Below are positions 52,041 through 60,219 of a stretch of DNA of 64,000 nucleotides, piece by piece; positions within the stretch are counted from its first letter, which is position 1; each line of letters starts with the position of its first letter. Made by a program: the position numbers and the translations under genes. The stretch comes from Achromobacter aloeverae (GTDB lineage Bacteria > Pseudomonadota > Gammaproteobacteria > Burkholderiales > Burkholderiaceae_B), in NCBI RefSeq assembly GCF_004121055.1, contig NZ_PYAL01000001.1, forward strand, positions 1,515,910-1,579,909, given 5' to 3'. Under the pieces are notes generated by a model, which was given only the letters and a program-made list of their open reading frames with translations, did no database searches and had not been told where the DNA came from.

Positions 52041-53495
52041 TTACAGATACGGCGAGGCCAGCCAGATGATCTTGTTGCGCAGGCGTTTGGTGAAAGGCAA
52101 GGCCTGCAAGGATTCGAGGGTCAGCGGCTTGGCATTGGCGATGGCCGCGTCGATGCGGGCGCTGACCCAGGCGGCGATGTCGCGGTCGTAGATCTCGGTG
52201 TCCAGCTCGAAGTTCAGGCGCAGGCTGCGCGGGTCCAGATTGGACGAACCGGCGTAGGTCCAGGCGTCGTCGACGCTCAACAGCTTGGAATGGTCGAAGG
52301 CGCCGCGGGTGCGCCAGACCAGGCAGCCATGACGGATCAACTGGTCGATCTGGGCCATCATGGCGTAGTCGACCAGGCGCAGGTTGTTCTTGCCGGGGAT
52401 CACGATGTCCACCCGCACGCCGCGCCGCGCGGCGGTGATCATGGCGCCGATCAGGGTCTGGTCGGGCAGGAAGTATGGCGACTGGATACGGACATGGCGC
52501 TGCGCAACCGCCAGCGCGCCGAGCAGGACGTCATGAGTGCTGTTGATGGAACGGTCGGGACCGGAAGGCACGCAACGCATCGCCGCGTCACCGCGTGGGA
52601 CCAGGTCGTGATGAAACCAGTCCGGGCCGGTCAGCGATTCCCGGGTCGTGAAGTCCCAATCATGCGCGAAAACCGACTGCAGCTGCGCCACGATGGGCCC
52701 CTCGTAGCGGAAGTGCGTATCGCGATTCGTGGCGTCCAGCGCCAGGGCCCGCACGAAGGCGGCGCGGATGTTCATGCCGCCGGAAAACCCGATGCGGCCA
52801 TCGACCACGAGTATCTTGCGGTGGCTGCGCAGATTGGCGTAAGGCATGCGCAGCACGCCCATGGGGTTGGTCATGAAGCGGGCGGTCGGCACGCCGTTTT
52901 TCTTCAGCAGCCGCACGATGGGCGGATGGGAATAGCGGGCGCCGACCGCGTCGACCAGGACGCGGACCTTCACGCCGCGCCGGTGCGCCTCGATCAGCGC
53001 CTCGGCGATCTCGCAGCCGATGGGGTCATGGTCGAAGATATAGCTTTGCAGGGCGACGGTCCGTTCCGCGCCGCGGATGGCCTGCAGCATGGCGGGGTAC
53101 GCCTCGTCGCCGCCGTCCAGCGGCTGCACCAGGTTGCCGCCCAGCAGCTGGAAACGGCTGATGCAGTTGGTCAGCCTTTTCAGGGAGGCGAATTGCGGTC
53201 CGGTCAGCGGCACCACGTCGACGGGCTCGACCTGGGGCTCCCGCGCGTAATAGACCATGGCCTCGTCGCGCTGCTGTGACACCCGCGTATAGCGGATGCG
53301 GTTGATGCCGGCCACGAAGTACGCGGCCGCGCCGAACAGCGGCGAGAACAGCGTCAACCCTACCCAACCTATGGCGGCGCGGACGTCGCGCTTGGTCATG
53401 GCGGCGTGCACGGCGGCGCCAAATCCCGCCACGGTGGTAACGGTGAATACGATGTGGGGCCAGTAGGCGGTCAGCAAATCATGCAGGTCGCTCAT
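52041..53495 (-). CDS. cls: Cardiolipin synthase (phospholipase D superfamily)
   Basis: This 484-residue membrane enzyme makes cardiolipin from two phosphatidylglycerols. Two N-terminal transmembrane helices (HIVFTVTTVAGFGAAVHAAM and GLTLFSPLFGAAAYFVAG) precede two PLD domains with HxK(x)4D motifs: SHRKILVVDGRIGFSGGMNI and DHSKLLSVDDAWTYAGSSNL. Length and layout fit ClsA. ATG 53495 is the first in-frame start. It ends 139 bp from the toxin-like gene. Confidence 0.93.
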   Translation of the reverse strand: MSDLHDLLTAYWPHIVFTVTTVAGFGAAVHAAMTKRDVRAAIGWVGLTLFSPLFGAAAYFVAGINRIRYTRVSQQRDEAMVYYAREPQVEPVDVVPLTGPQFASLKRLTNCISRFQLLGGNLVQPLDGGDEAYPAMLQAIRGAERTVALQSYIFDHDPIGCEIAEALIEAHRRGVKVRVLVDAVGARYSHPPIVRLLKKNGVPTARFMTNPMGVLRMPYANLRSHRKILVVDGRIGFSGGMNIRAAFVRALALDATNRDTHFRYEGPIVAQLQSVFAHDWDFTTRESLTGPDWFHHDLVPRGDAAMRCVPSGPDRSINSTHDVLLGALAVAQRHVRIQSPYFLPDQTLIGAMITAARRGVRVDIVIPGKNNLRLVDYAMMAQIDQLIRHGCLVWRTRGAFDHSKLLSVDDAWTYAGSSNLDPRSLRLNFELDTEIYDRDIAAWVSARIDAAIANAKPLTLESLQALPFTKRLRNKIIWLASPYL

Positions 53496-53647
53496 GCGCT
53501 CATGGACGGAAGGGTTGGCGGAAACGGACGGACGCGCCGGCAGGATCCGCCACGCGCAGGCAGCAGGATAGCAAGCCCGCGACGACCGTAAAATCGGGGC
53601 TGGATTCTTGTTTTGAAACCGTGCTAGAATCTCGTTTCTTTGCTGCG

Positions 53648-53723
53648 GTGGCTGTAGCTCAGTTGGTAGAGTCCCGGATTGTGATTCCGGTTGTCGTGGG
53701 TTCGAGTCCCATCAGCCACCCCA
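53648..53723 (+). tRNA. tRNA-His (anticodon GTG), CCA encoded
   Basis: The 76-nt cloverleaf begins GTGGCTG (with the extra 5' G typical of tRNA-His) and has the D-arm AGCTCAGTTGGTAGAG, anticodon stem CCGGA-TTGTGAT-TCCGG with anticodon GTG, and T-arm GTGGGTTCGAGTCCCAT. It ends CAGCCAC-C-CCA. Its 3' end is the insertion site of the island that follows. Confidence 0.96.
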
Positions 53724-53726
53724 TAC
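53707..53726. other. attL: 3' end of tRNA-His as attachment site
   Basis: TCCCATCAGCCACCCCATAC occurs here and again, without mismatch, at 60054-60073. It covers the last 17 bases of the tRNA plus 3 bases. The decayed integrase gene lies just inside. Confidence 0.9.
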
Positions 53727-53738
53727 GAATTCATTAGG

Positions 53739-53774
53739 AAACAGGCACTTAGGCGCACGCCTAAGTGCCTGTTT
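53739..53774 (+). terminator. Rho-independent terminator after tRNA-His
   Basis: A 17-bp perfect stem (AAACAGGCACTTAGGCG / CGCCTAAGTGCCTGTTT) with a tiny loop is followed by GTTTTC. A related hairpin with the same AAACAGGCACTT core occurs after attR at 60086. Confidence 0.85.
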
Positions 53775-53816
53775 GTTTTCCGGAATGGTGGCAAGATTCC
53801 GGAATGGTGGCATGCG

Positions 53817-54890
53817 TCAGGCGCTGGACCTGATTTTGACAGCGCGGCGGTCGTAAACGCGCCGCGTGGTGGCCGGATCCGCATGCGTTCCTGCTGGGTC
53901 CAACCCCTGCTCGACCATCGTCGTGATGTAGTAGGCCCGCAGGTCGTGAAAGGTGAAGCGCTCCCCCCCCCCGCTACCCAGTCGGCCATGATCTCCGCCC
54001 ACATCGCCTTGAATCCCTGCTCCGTATAGGGCTGCCCTTCCCGATTAGTGAACACGAACACCGACTCCGGAATGTCGGACTTACCATCGGCGGTCTTGCG
54101 CTCTATCCCGTCCAGCTCCTGGAATAGCGCCCGCAGGGCCGCATCCTATTGGATTAGGCCGCGGCGCTTCGCTTCGCCGGCCTTGGCCTTGGCGAACCCC
54201 ACCGAAATCCCGTCATCCTTCAAATCCGTCTTGCACAGATGCAGGAACTCGGCGCGCCGCCGGCCGGTCAACGCGATGAACTTGCCCATGAGCCCGATGA
54301 CGTGTGGCGACGGCCCTTTCTCGCTGGCCATCTTGGCAAAGGACGTGATTTCTTCCCAGGATGGGCAGCGCGAACGCGGGCGCTCGGTATTGCGACGCAC
54401 CTGGCGGCAGGGGTTGGCTGCCGCCAAGCCGTTCTCTATGCCGAATTGGAAGCACGAGCCCGGAAGGCGATTTCACGGTTTGCCTACACAGGCGCTTCCT
54501 TGCGCTCGATGCGCAGATAGCGGGCGATATGGGGCGGCTGCAGATCCGTGACCTGGAGGCCTCCGAAAACGCGCAAGGTGTGCTTGCTATAGACCAGATA
54601 GTCCGCCTTGGTGCGCTCGCCCACCTTCTTGAAATCGCCGCTGGCCAGGTATTCCCCGACCATTTCCGCGACCGTGCCGGTATCGGGCGCGCGGCGCTCC
54701 ATCTCCAGCACCTTGCGTATGACCTCCTGGCGGTCAGGCCCCAGGCTCACATAGCGGCGGTCGTATGTATAGTAGCGGAAAGTACAGTGGCCGCGCGTCC
54801 ATCCTGGGCAGTAGGCCCAGCTTCAAATGCTCGGTGCGCTTTGCGATCATGCTGCGCGGCTCCAGTTCGGGCCCAATGCGGCCTCAGACC
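53817..54890 (-). pseudogene. Tyrosine-type phage integrase, broken by stops and frameshifts
   Basis: Pieces of one integrase are spread over several frames. The N-terminal part (54484-54750, RQEVIRKVLEMERR..ERTKADYLVYSKHTLRVFGG) ends in TAG, then continues REIA. A frameshift follows, then FQFGIENGLAAANPCRQ and the catalytic-Arg region (KFIALTGRRRAEFLHLCKT). A second TAG at 54146 interrupts RGLIQ-DAALRALFQELDG. The frame then shifts at a run of ten C/G bases (53963-53972) into FTFHDLRAYYITTMVEQG and the C-terminal HADPATTRRVYDRRAVK. Catalytic R, HxxR and Y are all recognisable, but no intact protein can be made. Upstream of 54750 the start region is also frame-shifted. Confidence 0.85.
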
Positions 54891-54919
54891 GGCGGGCAGT
54901 CTCGCCTGGCAGACGGGAT

Positions 54920-55072
54920 TCATGGTACTTCCCTCAGCACCCTTGGCCACCGCCCTCCCGCCAGTGTGGCATAGGGCCAGCCATTACGCTCCAGCCAGCG
55001 GCAGGAGGACGACCTGGTACGGTAGCCCGTCAGGTCCTGGATTTCGTCTTGCGTCAGGTCAGGTCCGGGCAT
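54920..55072 (-). CDS. DUF4224-like phage/island protein
   Basis: This 50-residue protein starts at ATG 55072. It has the DUF4224 pattern (LTQDEIQDLTGYRTRSSSCRWLERNGWPYATLAGGRWPRVLR), found in small proteins next to integrases of phages and islands and possibly acting as a recombination directionality or regulatory factor. Its start overlaps the end of the small membrane ORF upstream. The same frame is open to 55372, but no homology is visible there. Confidence 0.65.
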   Translation of the reverse strand: MPGPDLTQDEIQDLTGYRTRSSSCRWLERNGWPYATLAGGRWPRVLREVP

Positions 55073-55203
55073 AGCCCAATCCTCTCTGAATATTCGGTCT
55101 GCTGCATGACGCCGAACGCGGCCACAACGGTGAGGATCACGGGCACGATGACGATGGCGTCCTGATGCCGCTTGAAGCGGCGGTAGAGACGGAAGATGGT
55201 CAT
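55054..55203 (-). CDS. Small single-span membrane protein
   Basis: This 49-residue ORF starts at ATG 55203, five bases after GGAG. It has a basic N-terminus (MTIFRLYRRFKRHQ), one hydrophobic helix (IVIVPVILTVVAAFGVM) and a short tail. It overlaps the DUF4224-like start by 19 bp, so the two look coupled. Function unknown. Confidence 0.5.
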   Translation of the reverse strand: MTIFRLYRRFKRHQDAIVIVPVILTVVAAFGVMQQTEYSERIGLCPDLT

Positions 55204-55857
55204 GCTGGCTCCAGGGTGTCGCGAGCACACGCCCGGCGGACCAGTGCGTCACGCGGTCCGGGGGCAGCGAGCACGGCATTGCGATTCGGGCGCCGACCGT
55301 CACGTACTTGTCGCGCGGGCCGTCGCTAAAACGCACGTCCTGCGTAGCGCTCAGGCGCGCCAGCCCGGCCACGCCGGTTCCTACATGTCGAGCAGTTACA
55401 GCGGAATGGCGACTTCATTAATGCCCAGTAGAGGGTTATATCGCCGTGTGGGCGACGACTCGCGGTCGAGGCAGCCCATAGGTTCACCGCGCTGCCGCGC
55501 TTCGCTGGGAGGTCGGCACGGGGTGCGGCGCAGGGCTCCCAAGACCAGGGGGAGGTTGCGTAGGTCAAGGTTACGCACTCCACATGTCCTGCTCCCTGGG
55601 CATCTTGGCCATTTGACGCCTCTATCGCAGATTGAATAGGTGTGTGCCGTTCTCAGGGCCTGTCTGGGCTGGCTGAAAGGCGTCATTTTGCCTTCTCGAA
55701 AAAGTTGATGCCCAAAGCGAGATAGGCACACGGTTTTAGTCGGGGCATCGTGCGCGACCACAGTGGACTTTGAAACAAACCTGTTACACGGTAAGCTTGG
55801 GCAGAATGCCTACTGGGGAGGGCCGGTTCCCACACACCAAGAACTGCGAGCCGCGGG
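55204..55857. other. Island stretch without a recognisable gene
   Basis: Several open frames cross this interval on both strands, but none has family motifs, a good start or typical codon use. It may hold promoters for the HsdM-fragment/SIR2 operon and decayed phage or restriction genes. Confidence 0.5.
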
Positions 55858-56118
55858 ATGAACCAAGACCTGAAGAAAACGCTGAGGGCCCACGCCAACG
55901 AGCTGCGGTCCTCGATGGGCGCCCCCGAGTACAAGCACATCGTGCTCGGATTGATATTTTTGAAGTACATCAGCGACGCTTTCGACGAGCGCCGCGCCCA
56001 GCTCCTGGCCGCCTTCAGGGACGAAACTGGTGGCCTTTACCCGCCGGACCGGCAGGAAGAAGCAGCCAAGACTGTGCTGCGTCAAGCGAAATTGCTGTCT
56101 GCGGCGCGGGTTGTGTAA
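55858..56118 (+). CDS. Type I restriction methylase (HsdM) N-terminal fragment
   Basis: This 86-residue ORF carries only the helical HsdM N-terminal domain (NQDLKKTLRAHANELRSSMG, APEYKHIVLGLIFLKYISDAF) and stops after an unrelated tail (LRQAKLLSAARVV). Full HsdM is about 500 residues or more with an SAM-binding NPPY motif, absent here. Its stop overlaps the SIR2 start (TAATG), so the fragment sits as a translationally coupled leader of the SIR2 operon. It may be a deletion relic or have a retained binding role. Confidence 0.75.
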   Translation: MNQDLKKTLRAHANELRSSMGAPEYKHIVLGLIFLKYISDAFDERRAQLLAAFRDETGGLYPPDRQEEAAKTVLRQAKLLSAARVV

Positions 56119-57641
56119 TGGCGACTGAAGGCAAGATATACACACCTGACCAGCTCATAAAAGATGCGGCGAGCCACGGCGAACTAGTTGTCTTCGTGGG
56201 TGCGGGTGCCTCGATGCTGTGCGGAAGCCCCGATTGGCGTGGATTTGCAAGCCAGGTCGTTGGCGCCCTTGAGAGGGGGAACGTACTTGGCTTCTTGGAG
56301 GCGGAGCAATTGCGCGGACTAGGTGACCCGCGGAGAACCCTGTCGATTGCGATGGCCCTTGCAAAGGAAAAGGGAATAGCTATCGACTTCGACGGTATCT
56401 TGCACCCGAGGATGCCTTCGGCGACTGGAGAAGAACTCTACAGATTGCTATCCCACCTGCGGCCTGTCTTCGTCACGACAAACTATGACAAGTGGCTTGA
56501 TGACGCCGGACCGGAGGAACTGTCACCGGAGGTAAAGGAAGGTGGCGAGAGGGAGCCTGCGAAAGGACCAGTCAAACGCCCTAAGTACTATCGTCGGGAA
56601 CACCTGTCGCCTGCCCTCCTCGCTCAGAGAGGGGCTGTCATTCATCTTCATGGATCCTACATAGACCCGAGCTCGATGGTGGTCTCGTTGAAGGACTACA
56701 TCGAGCACTACGCCGATTCGAGAGTTCAGGAATTTCTCACCGCGATGTTCAAGAACCATACAGTGCTGTTCGTCGGTTACGGGCTGGCAGAGCTGGAGGT
56801 CCTCGACCACATCATCCGTTCCAACGAATCGGTTCGAACGGGGGCTACCGAGCCCCGGCACTTCCTCTTGTTCGCTTATCGGTCGACGGAATCTGTCCAG
56901 ACTCGATTCATGGAGCACTTCTTTCGCGACCAGTGTGGCGTCCAAGTTGTTCCATACTGCATCGACGCGAAGGGTTACCGCGAACTTGTGGAAGTCTTTA
57001 AAAGCTGGGGACCGGAGCTGGATGTACGGGGCCCAGCCACCTTGGACTTGCAGGCACATCTTGACAGATACGTTGCGTCACCTACCGACGTCAATCGACG
57101 CGCAGCGCTGAGCCTTGTAGAGAGTCGGCCCGACCTTACTTCCTATCTGCTCAACTCGCTGAAAGACCCGGTATGGTTCAGTGACCTCGACAGCGCGCGC
57201 TTCTTCGACTCGAAACACAACCCCAAGGTGAGAACCATTGAAAGCGAACGCGGTACTCTGTACCAGGCTGATGGGTGGCCCGCCCTGCGGTATCTTGAGC
57301 AAATTGCGGCGTCGGTAACGGACGAACGGGCTGCCCGAATTGCCAACATAGTTCGAGCTATCAGCGCGGACGCCGAGCAGCGAGGTCTCGATAACTGGAG
57401 AACTTGGTGGTCCCTTGCGACGGTGCTGTCGCAGTTGCCGCTGGATGTGTTGAGGAACGACGACATCGAGATGACCCGCCTATGGCTTGCTAGCCGTTTC
57501 GATGTAGACATGATTGGTCACGAGCTTGGCGCAAAGCTGTTACCGCGACTCTTGGACAGTCCTGAACCGGGAAACTGGCACAAAGCAGTGTTGCTTGCAG
57601 ATGCACTCTCGATGGTTCGACCGACTGGGGAGGCAACGTGA
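56118..57641 (+). CDS. SIR2-domain protein, putative NADase effector of an anti-phage system
   Basis: This 507-residue protein starts at ATG 56118. Residues about 15-290 form a SIR2-like domain: the NAD-binding loop VVFVGAGASMLCGSPDW (GAGAS 28-32), VTTNYDKWLDDA (active-site Asn 122, Asp 124), GAVIHLHGSYIDPSSMV (catalytic His 178) and HTVLFVGYGLAELEVLDHII (GYG 220-222). The C-terminal part is helical, with a DPVWFSDLDSARFF ... GWPALRYLEQIA stretch. Bacterial SIR2 effectors degrade NAD+ on infection; that role is inferred here. The partner gene overlaps its stop (GTGA). The upstream open frame from 55770 is not part of the protein. Confidence 0.88.
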   Translation: MATEGKIYTPDQLIKDAASHGELVVFVGAGASMLCGSPDWRGFASQVVGALERGNVLGFLEAEQLRGLGDPRRTLSIAMALAKEKGIAIDFDGILHPRMPSATGEELYRLLSHLRPVFVTTNYDKWLDDAGPEELSPEVKEGGEREPAKGPVKRPKYYRREHLSPALLAQRGAVIHLHGSYIDPSSMVVSLKDYIEHYADSRVQEFLTAMFKNHTVLFVGYGLAELEVLDHIIRSNESVRTGATEPRHFLLFAYRSTESVQTRFMEHFFRDQCGVQVVPYCIDAKGYRELVEVFKSWGPELDVRGPATLDLQAHLDRYVASPTDVNRRAALSLVESRPDLTSYLLNSLKDPVWFSDLDSARFFDSKHNPKVRTIESERGTLYQADGWPALRYLEQIAASVTDERAARIANIVRAISADAEQRGLDNWRTWWSLATVLSQLPLDVLRNDDIEMTRLWLASRFDVDMIGHELGAKLLPRLLDSPEPGNWHKAVLLADALSMVRPTGEAT

Positions 57642-59929
57642 GCGACAAGGAAGGGGTGCTGGGCAGTTACCACTTAGGAGAAGTTCTCAAGGCATCTGCG
57701 AGAAAACTTGGCGAACGGTGTGGTGCATCCGCCGTGGATATGCTAGCCCACCGCCTGACCGAGTACATTGGGTCGGTCGATGACGACAGGCACTCGTGTA
57801 TCTGGCGTTCGGCAGTTGAAGAACATGAACAGGATGCATACAAGGACGGTTCGAGAGACATACTCGTTGACGCTGTCCGCGATGCGGCCCTAGGCGCTAC
57901 AGGAACCGGCTCTGCAGCGGCACTAGCCGTCGCCAAGTCGCTCCTCCAATCGCCCTATCCGACGCTCACTCGCGTTGGAATCTATGTGTGTGGCGAGCAC
58001 TACGGCAACGTTGGAACGGCCTTTTGGGAGTGTGCCAAAGCGAGCTGGTTTGTCGACGTTTCCTATTGGCATGAGCTCTTTTTGTTTATCAACAAGGGCT
58101 TCTCGAAGTTCTCCTCCGCCCAGAGGGCGATGTTTCTGGAGTTCGTGGAACAGCTTCAGGGGGACTGGTCGGACGCGTCGCGACAAGTGGAACTAGACGA
58201 AACCCAGAGACGAGACCTCCTGCATCCTGCCTACGGCCAGGGCGACAAAGAGGTGGATGCGAGATATAAAGCGCTAGTGCAGCGTTGGGGTCGGGTGCGG
58301 GAACACCCAGACTTCCACAGTTATTCGGCTGGCGGCTGGGTCGGGGAGCGCAGCCCAATCACATCCGACGCGCTCGTAGCCATGTCGGGGGAGGATCTGG
58401 TAACTTACTTGAGGGGCTTTGTTCCGCAGGCCTCGAGTTGGGATGGCCCCACCTACAGAGGGCTTGCCTCGACGCTAACTGAAGCGGTCAAGGTCAGCGA
58501 AGATGGCTTCGCAAGTCGAATCATGCTGTTCGGCGGCTTGTCGAGGCCGTATCAGCACGGCCTGCTTCGAGGACTAAAGGAGCGGTGGTCCGACGACAAG
58601 CGGGACATCGACTGGCCGACCTCCTTGATGCTGGTGCAGGCCATTGTTTCGTCCCCTACCTTCCGAGCCGACCTGGCTGCCGCGCAGACAGACAGGTGGG
58701 AACCCTCGGTGCATTGGGTCGTCAGTGACATTGCCGACCTTGTGAAGAGCGCGTCCGGCACTAAGCGTCACATGCCGGCAGACCTTTACGGGTCGTGGCT
58801 CCAAGTGCTGTGCCGTGTCCTTGAGGCGACGCCTCGTGCGGTCGGAGAGTCGAGCGACGCGGTCTCTCACGCAATCAACGCTCCGAGGGGACGCACGCTG
58901 GAGGCGTTCATTCACCTTGCCCTGGCCATGAAACGCGAGGACACCGCCGGGGACTCGGCATCAGACGAGACGTGGATTGCGGTCGGGCCAGTGCTGGAAG
59001 CCGAACTCTCAGCGAGCGAGACGGGCGTAAATGCCGACTTTGCGACGATGTGCGGGCTGTACTGCGCAAATTTTCATTATCTCAACCGAGACTGGACGGA
59101 AGGCAATTTCGACAGACTCTTCTCCTTAACTAATGAGTCGGCATGGAACTGTGCGGCACAGGGTTTTGCATACCAGAACCACCTGTACGCGTGGCTGTAC
59201 GAACGTCTTATTGCTGGTGGGCACCTGAGGAGAATGGTCTTCTCGGAGGAACTCCCCGACCGGGTGGCCGATAGAGCTATACAGTTCCTTGGGCTCGCGT
59301 ATCTTGAGGGCATGGAGAGCCTAGACGGCGACGGCCTGCTCAGTGAGCTCGTTGTCGGGTTGAAGGTCAAGGAGCTATCAGCGCTGTCCTGGTTCTTCTG
59401 GACGTTTCGGGGGCAGTCGGAACCGACCACTCGCACGTCGAGAGTGCTGACCTTTTGGATGAAGGTGGTAGAGCGGATTCGGGAAACTGGCGCAGTCCTA
59501 CCTGAACTCCAGTCGGCCCTCTGCCAGCTCGCCGTCTTCGTTCATGAGCTGACACCTGCGACGAGCGCGGCATTGGTAGATGCGGCGCCATACGCACAAG
59601 TCCGGCACCACGGCCCCATGCTGGTCGCGAATTTGGAGCGGCTCGCAAGCCGGAATCCGAAGGAAGTAGCCGCCATCTTCCGTGCTGCGATGTCAGGTTT
59701 TTTGCCGAACTTTCGTCCAGAGGATGTGGCGGGATGTGTCAATCGACTGGCTGAGGCGGGCGAGGTCGAGGAAGCCGAGTGGATTTGCAATGCCTACGCT
59801 GAGCGAGGCTCGTCACTGCTGAAGGAGACGTATGAGGCGCTGCGTGCCAAGCAACGGTCTGCGTCGGGTTCTGCCGGTGCCCCTAAGGGCCATGCTGCAG
59901 CTAGCAGTGCCGCCGACGGTGATGTTTGA
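57638..59929 (+). CDS. Large helical partner of the SIR2 protein, unknown family
   Basis: This 763-residue protein starts at GTG 57638, four bases overlapping the SIR2 stop. I do not recognise the family. It is predicted mostly helical, with repeat-like stretches (VAKSLLQSPYPTLTRVGIYV, SYWHELFLFINKGFSKFSSA, LYCANFHYLNRDWTEGNFDR), and there is no Walker, nuclease or transmembrane motif. The last 25 residues are low-complexity Ala/Ser. The C-terminal part of the SIR2 protein has similar helical character, so together they may equal the sensor region of single-chain SIR2 defence proteins. It most likely senses a phage component or controls the NADase, which is inference. Confidence 0.8.
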   Translation: MSDKEGVLGSYHLGEVLKASARKLGERCGASAVDMLAHRLTEYIGSVDDDRHSCIWRSAVEEHEQDAYKDGSRDILVDAVRDAALGATGTGSAAALAVAKSLLQSPYPTLTRVGIYVCGEHYGNVGTAFWECAKASWFVDVSYWHELFLFINKGFSKFSSAQRAMFLEFVEQLQGDWSDASRQVELDETQRRDLLHPAYGQGDKEVDARYKALVQRWGRVREHPDFHSYSAGGWVGERSPITSDALVAMSGEDLVTYLRGFVPQASSWDGPTYRGLASTLTEAVKVSEDGFASRIMLFGGLSRPYQHGLLRGLKERWSDDKRDIDWPTSLMLVQAIVSSPTFRADLAAAQTDRWEPSVHWVVSDIADLVKSASGTKRHMPADLYGSWLQVLCRVLEATPRAVGESSDAVSHAINAPRGRTLEAFIHLALAMKREDTAGDSASDETWIAVGPVLEAELSASETGVNADFATMCGLYCANFHYLNRDWTEGNFDRLFSLTNESAWNCAAQGFAYQNHLYAWLYERLIAGGHLRRMVFSEELPDRVADRAIQFLGLAYLEGMESLDGDGLLSELVVGLKVKELSALSWFFWTFRGQSEPTTRTSRVLTFWMKVVERIRETGAVLPELQSALCQLAVFVHELTPATSAALVDAAPYAQVRHHGPMLVANLERLASRNPKEVAAIFRAAMSGFLPNFRPEDVAGCVNRLAEAGEVEEAEWICNAYAERGSSLLKETYEALRAKQRSASGSAGAPKGHAAASSAADGDV

Positions 59930-59973
59930 CTTCCAGCTCAATAGCACTGTGGTCTTGCGGCCTCGCTCCACCT

Positions 59974-59990
59974 GGTACACAGTCTGTACC
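59974..59990. other. Inverted repeat near the right end of the island
   Basis: GGTACA-CAGTC-TGTACC is a perfect 6-5-6 palindrome 64 bp inside attR. It could be an integrase/excisionase arm site or a weak terminator for the SIR2 operon. There is no T-run. Confidence 0.3.
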
Positions 59991-60053
59991 CAAGACGGGG
60001 GTCGCACGGGTCGGTAAGCCGCCAAAAACTAGGGTTCCAGATGGCAAATGGTC

Positions 60054-60073
60054 TCCCATCAGCCACCCCATAC
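60054..60073. other. attR: duplicated 3' end of tRNA-His
   Basis: Perfect 20-bp copy of the tRNA-His 3' end (same sequence as 53707-53726). Similarity continues imperfectly into the downstream terminator. Confidence 0.9.
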
Positions 60074-60085
60074 CAACTCGTTAAG

Positions 60086-60123
60086 AAACAGGCACTTGGA
60101 GAAATCCAAGTGCCTGTTTTTTT
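60086..60123 (+). terminator. Rho-independent terminator after attR
   Basis: A 15-bp perfect stem (AAACAGGCACTTGGA / TCCAAGTGCCTGTTT) with a GAAA loop is followed by a T-run. It is probably the original terminator of the tRNA-His gene, displaced by the island. Bases 60124-60219 hold nothing else I recognise. Confidence 0.88.
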
Positions 60124-60219
60124 ACCGGCAGGTCAGCCCCGAAGCAAAAAAAGCCATTCAGCGGTAGCAACGGCGGTAGGGCTATTTAGCTGTGGTTGCG
60201 AACCTGTGGTTCCCGCCCC

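Larger units (their letters stand above)
53707..60073. mobile_element. Integrative genomic island in tRNA-His carrying a SIR2 defence module
   Basis: The interval is bounded by a 20-bp perfect repeat of the tRNA-His 3' end, followed at each end by a similar strong terminator. Inside are a broken tyrosine integrase adjacent to attL, a DUF4224-like gene, a small membrane ORF, an HsdM fragment, a SIR2 protein and a large partner protein. The base composition is visibly less GC-rich than the flanks. The integrase is inactive, so the element should be immobile unless helped in trans. Confidence 0.88.

Noticed and set aside
55204..55857. Small ORFs such as 55396-55761 (minus) as island genes
   Set aside because: Low-quality starts, no motifs, and overlapping frames on both strands look equally plausible.
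56118..59929. Thoeris or SIR2-HerA assignment of the island pair
   Set aside because: The partner has no TIR/SLOG features and no Walker motifs, so neither known layout fits.
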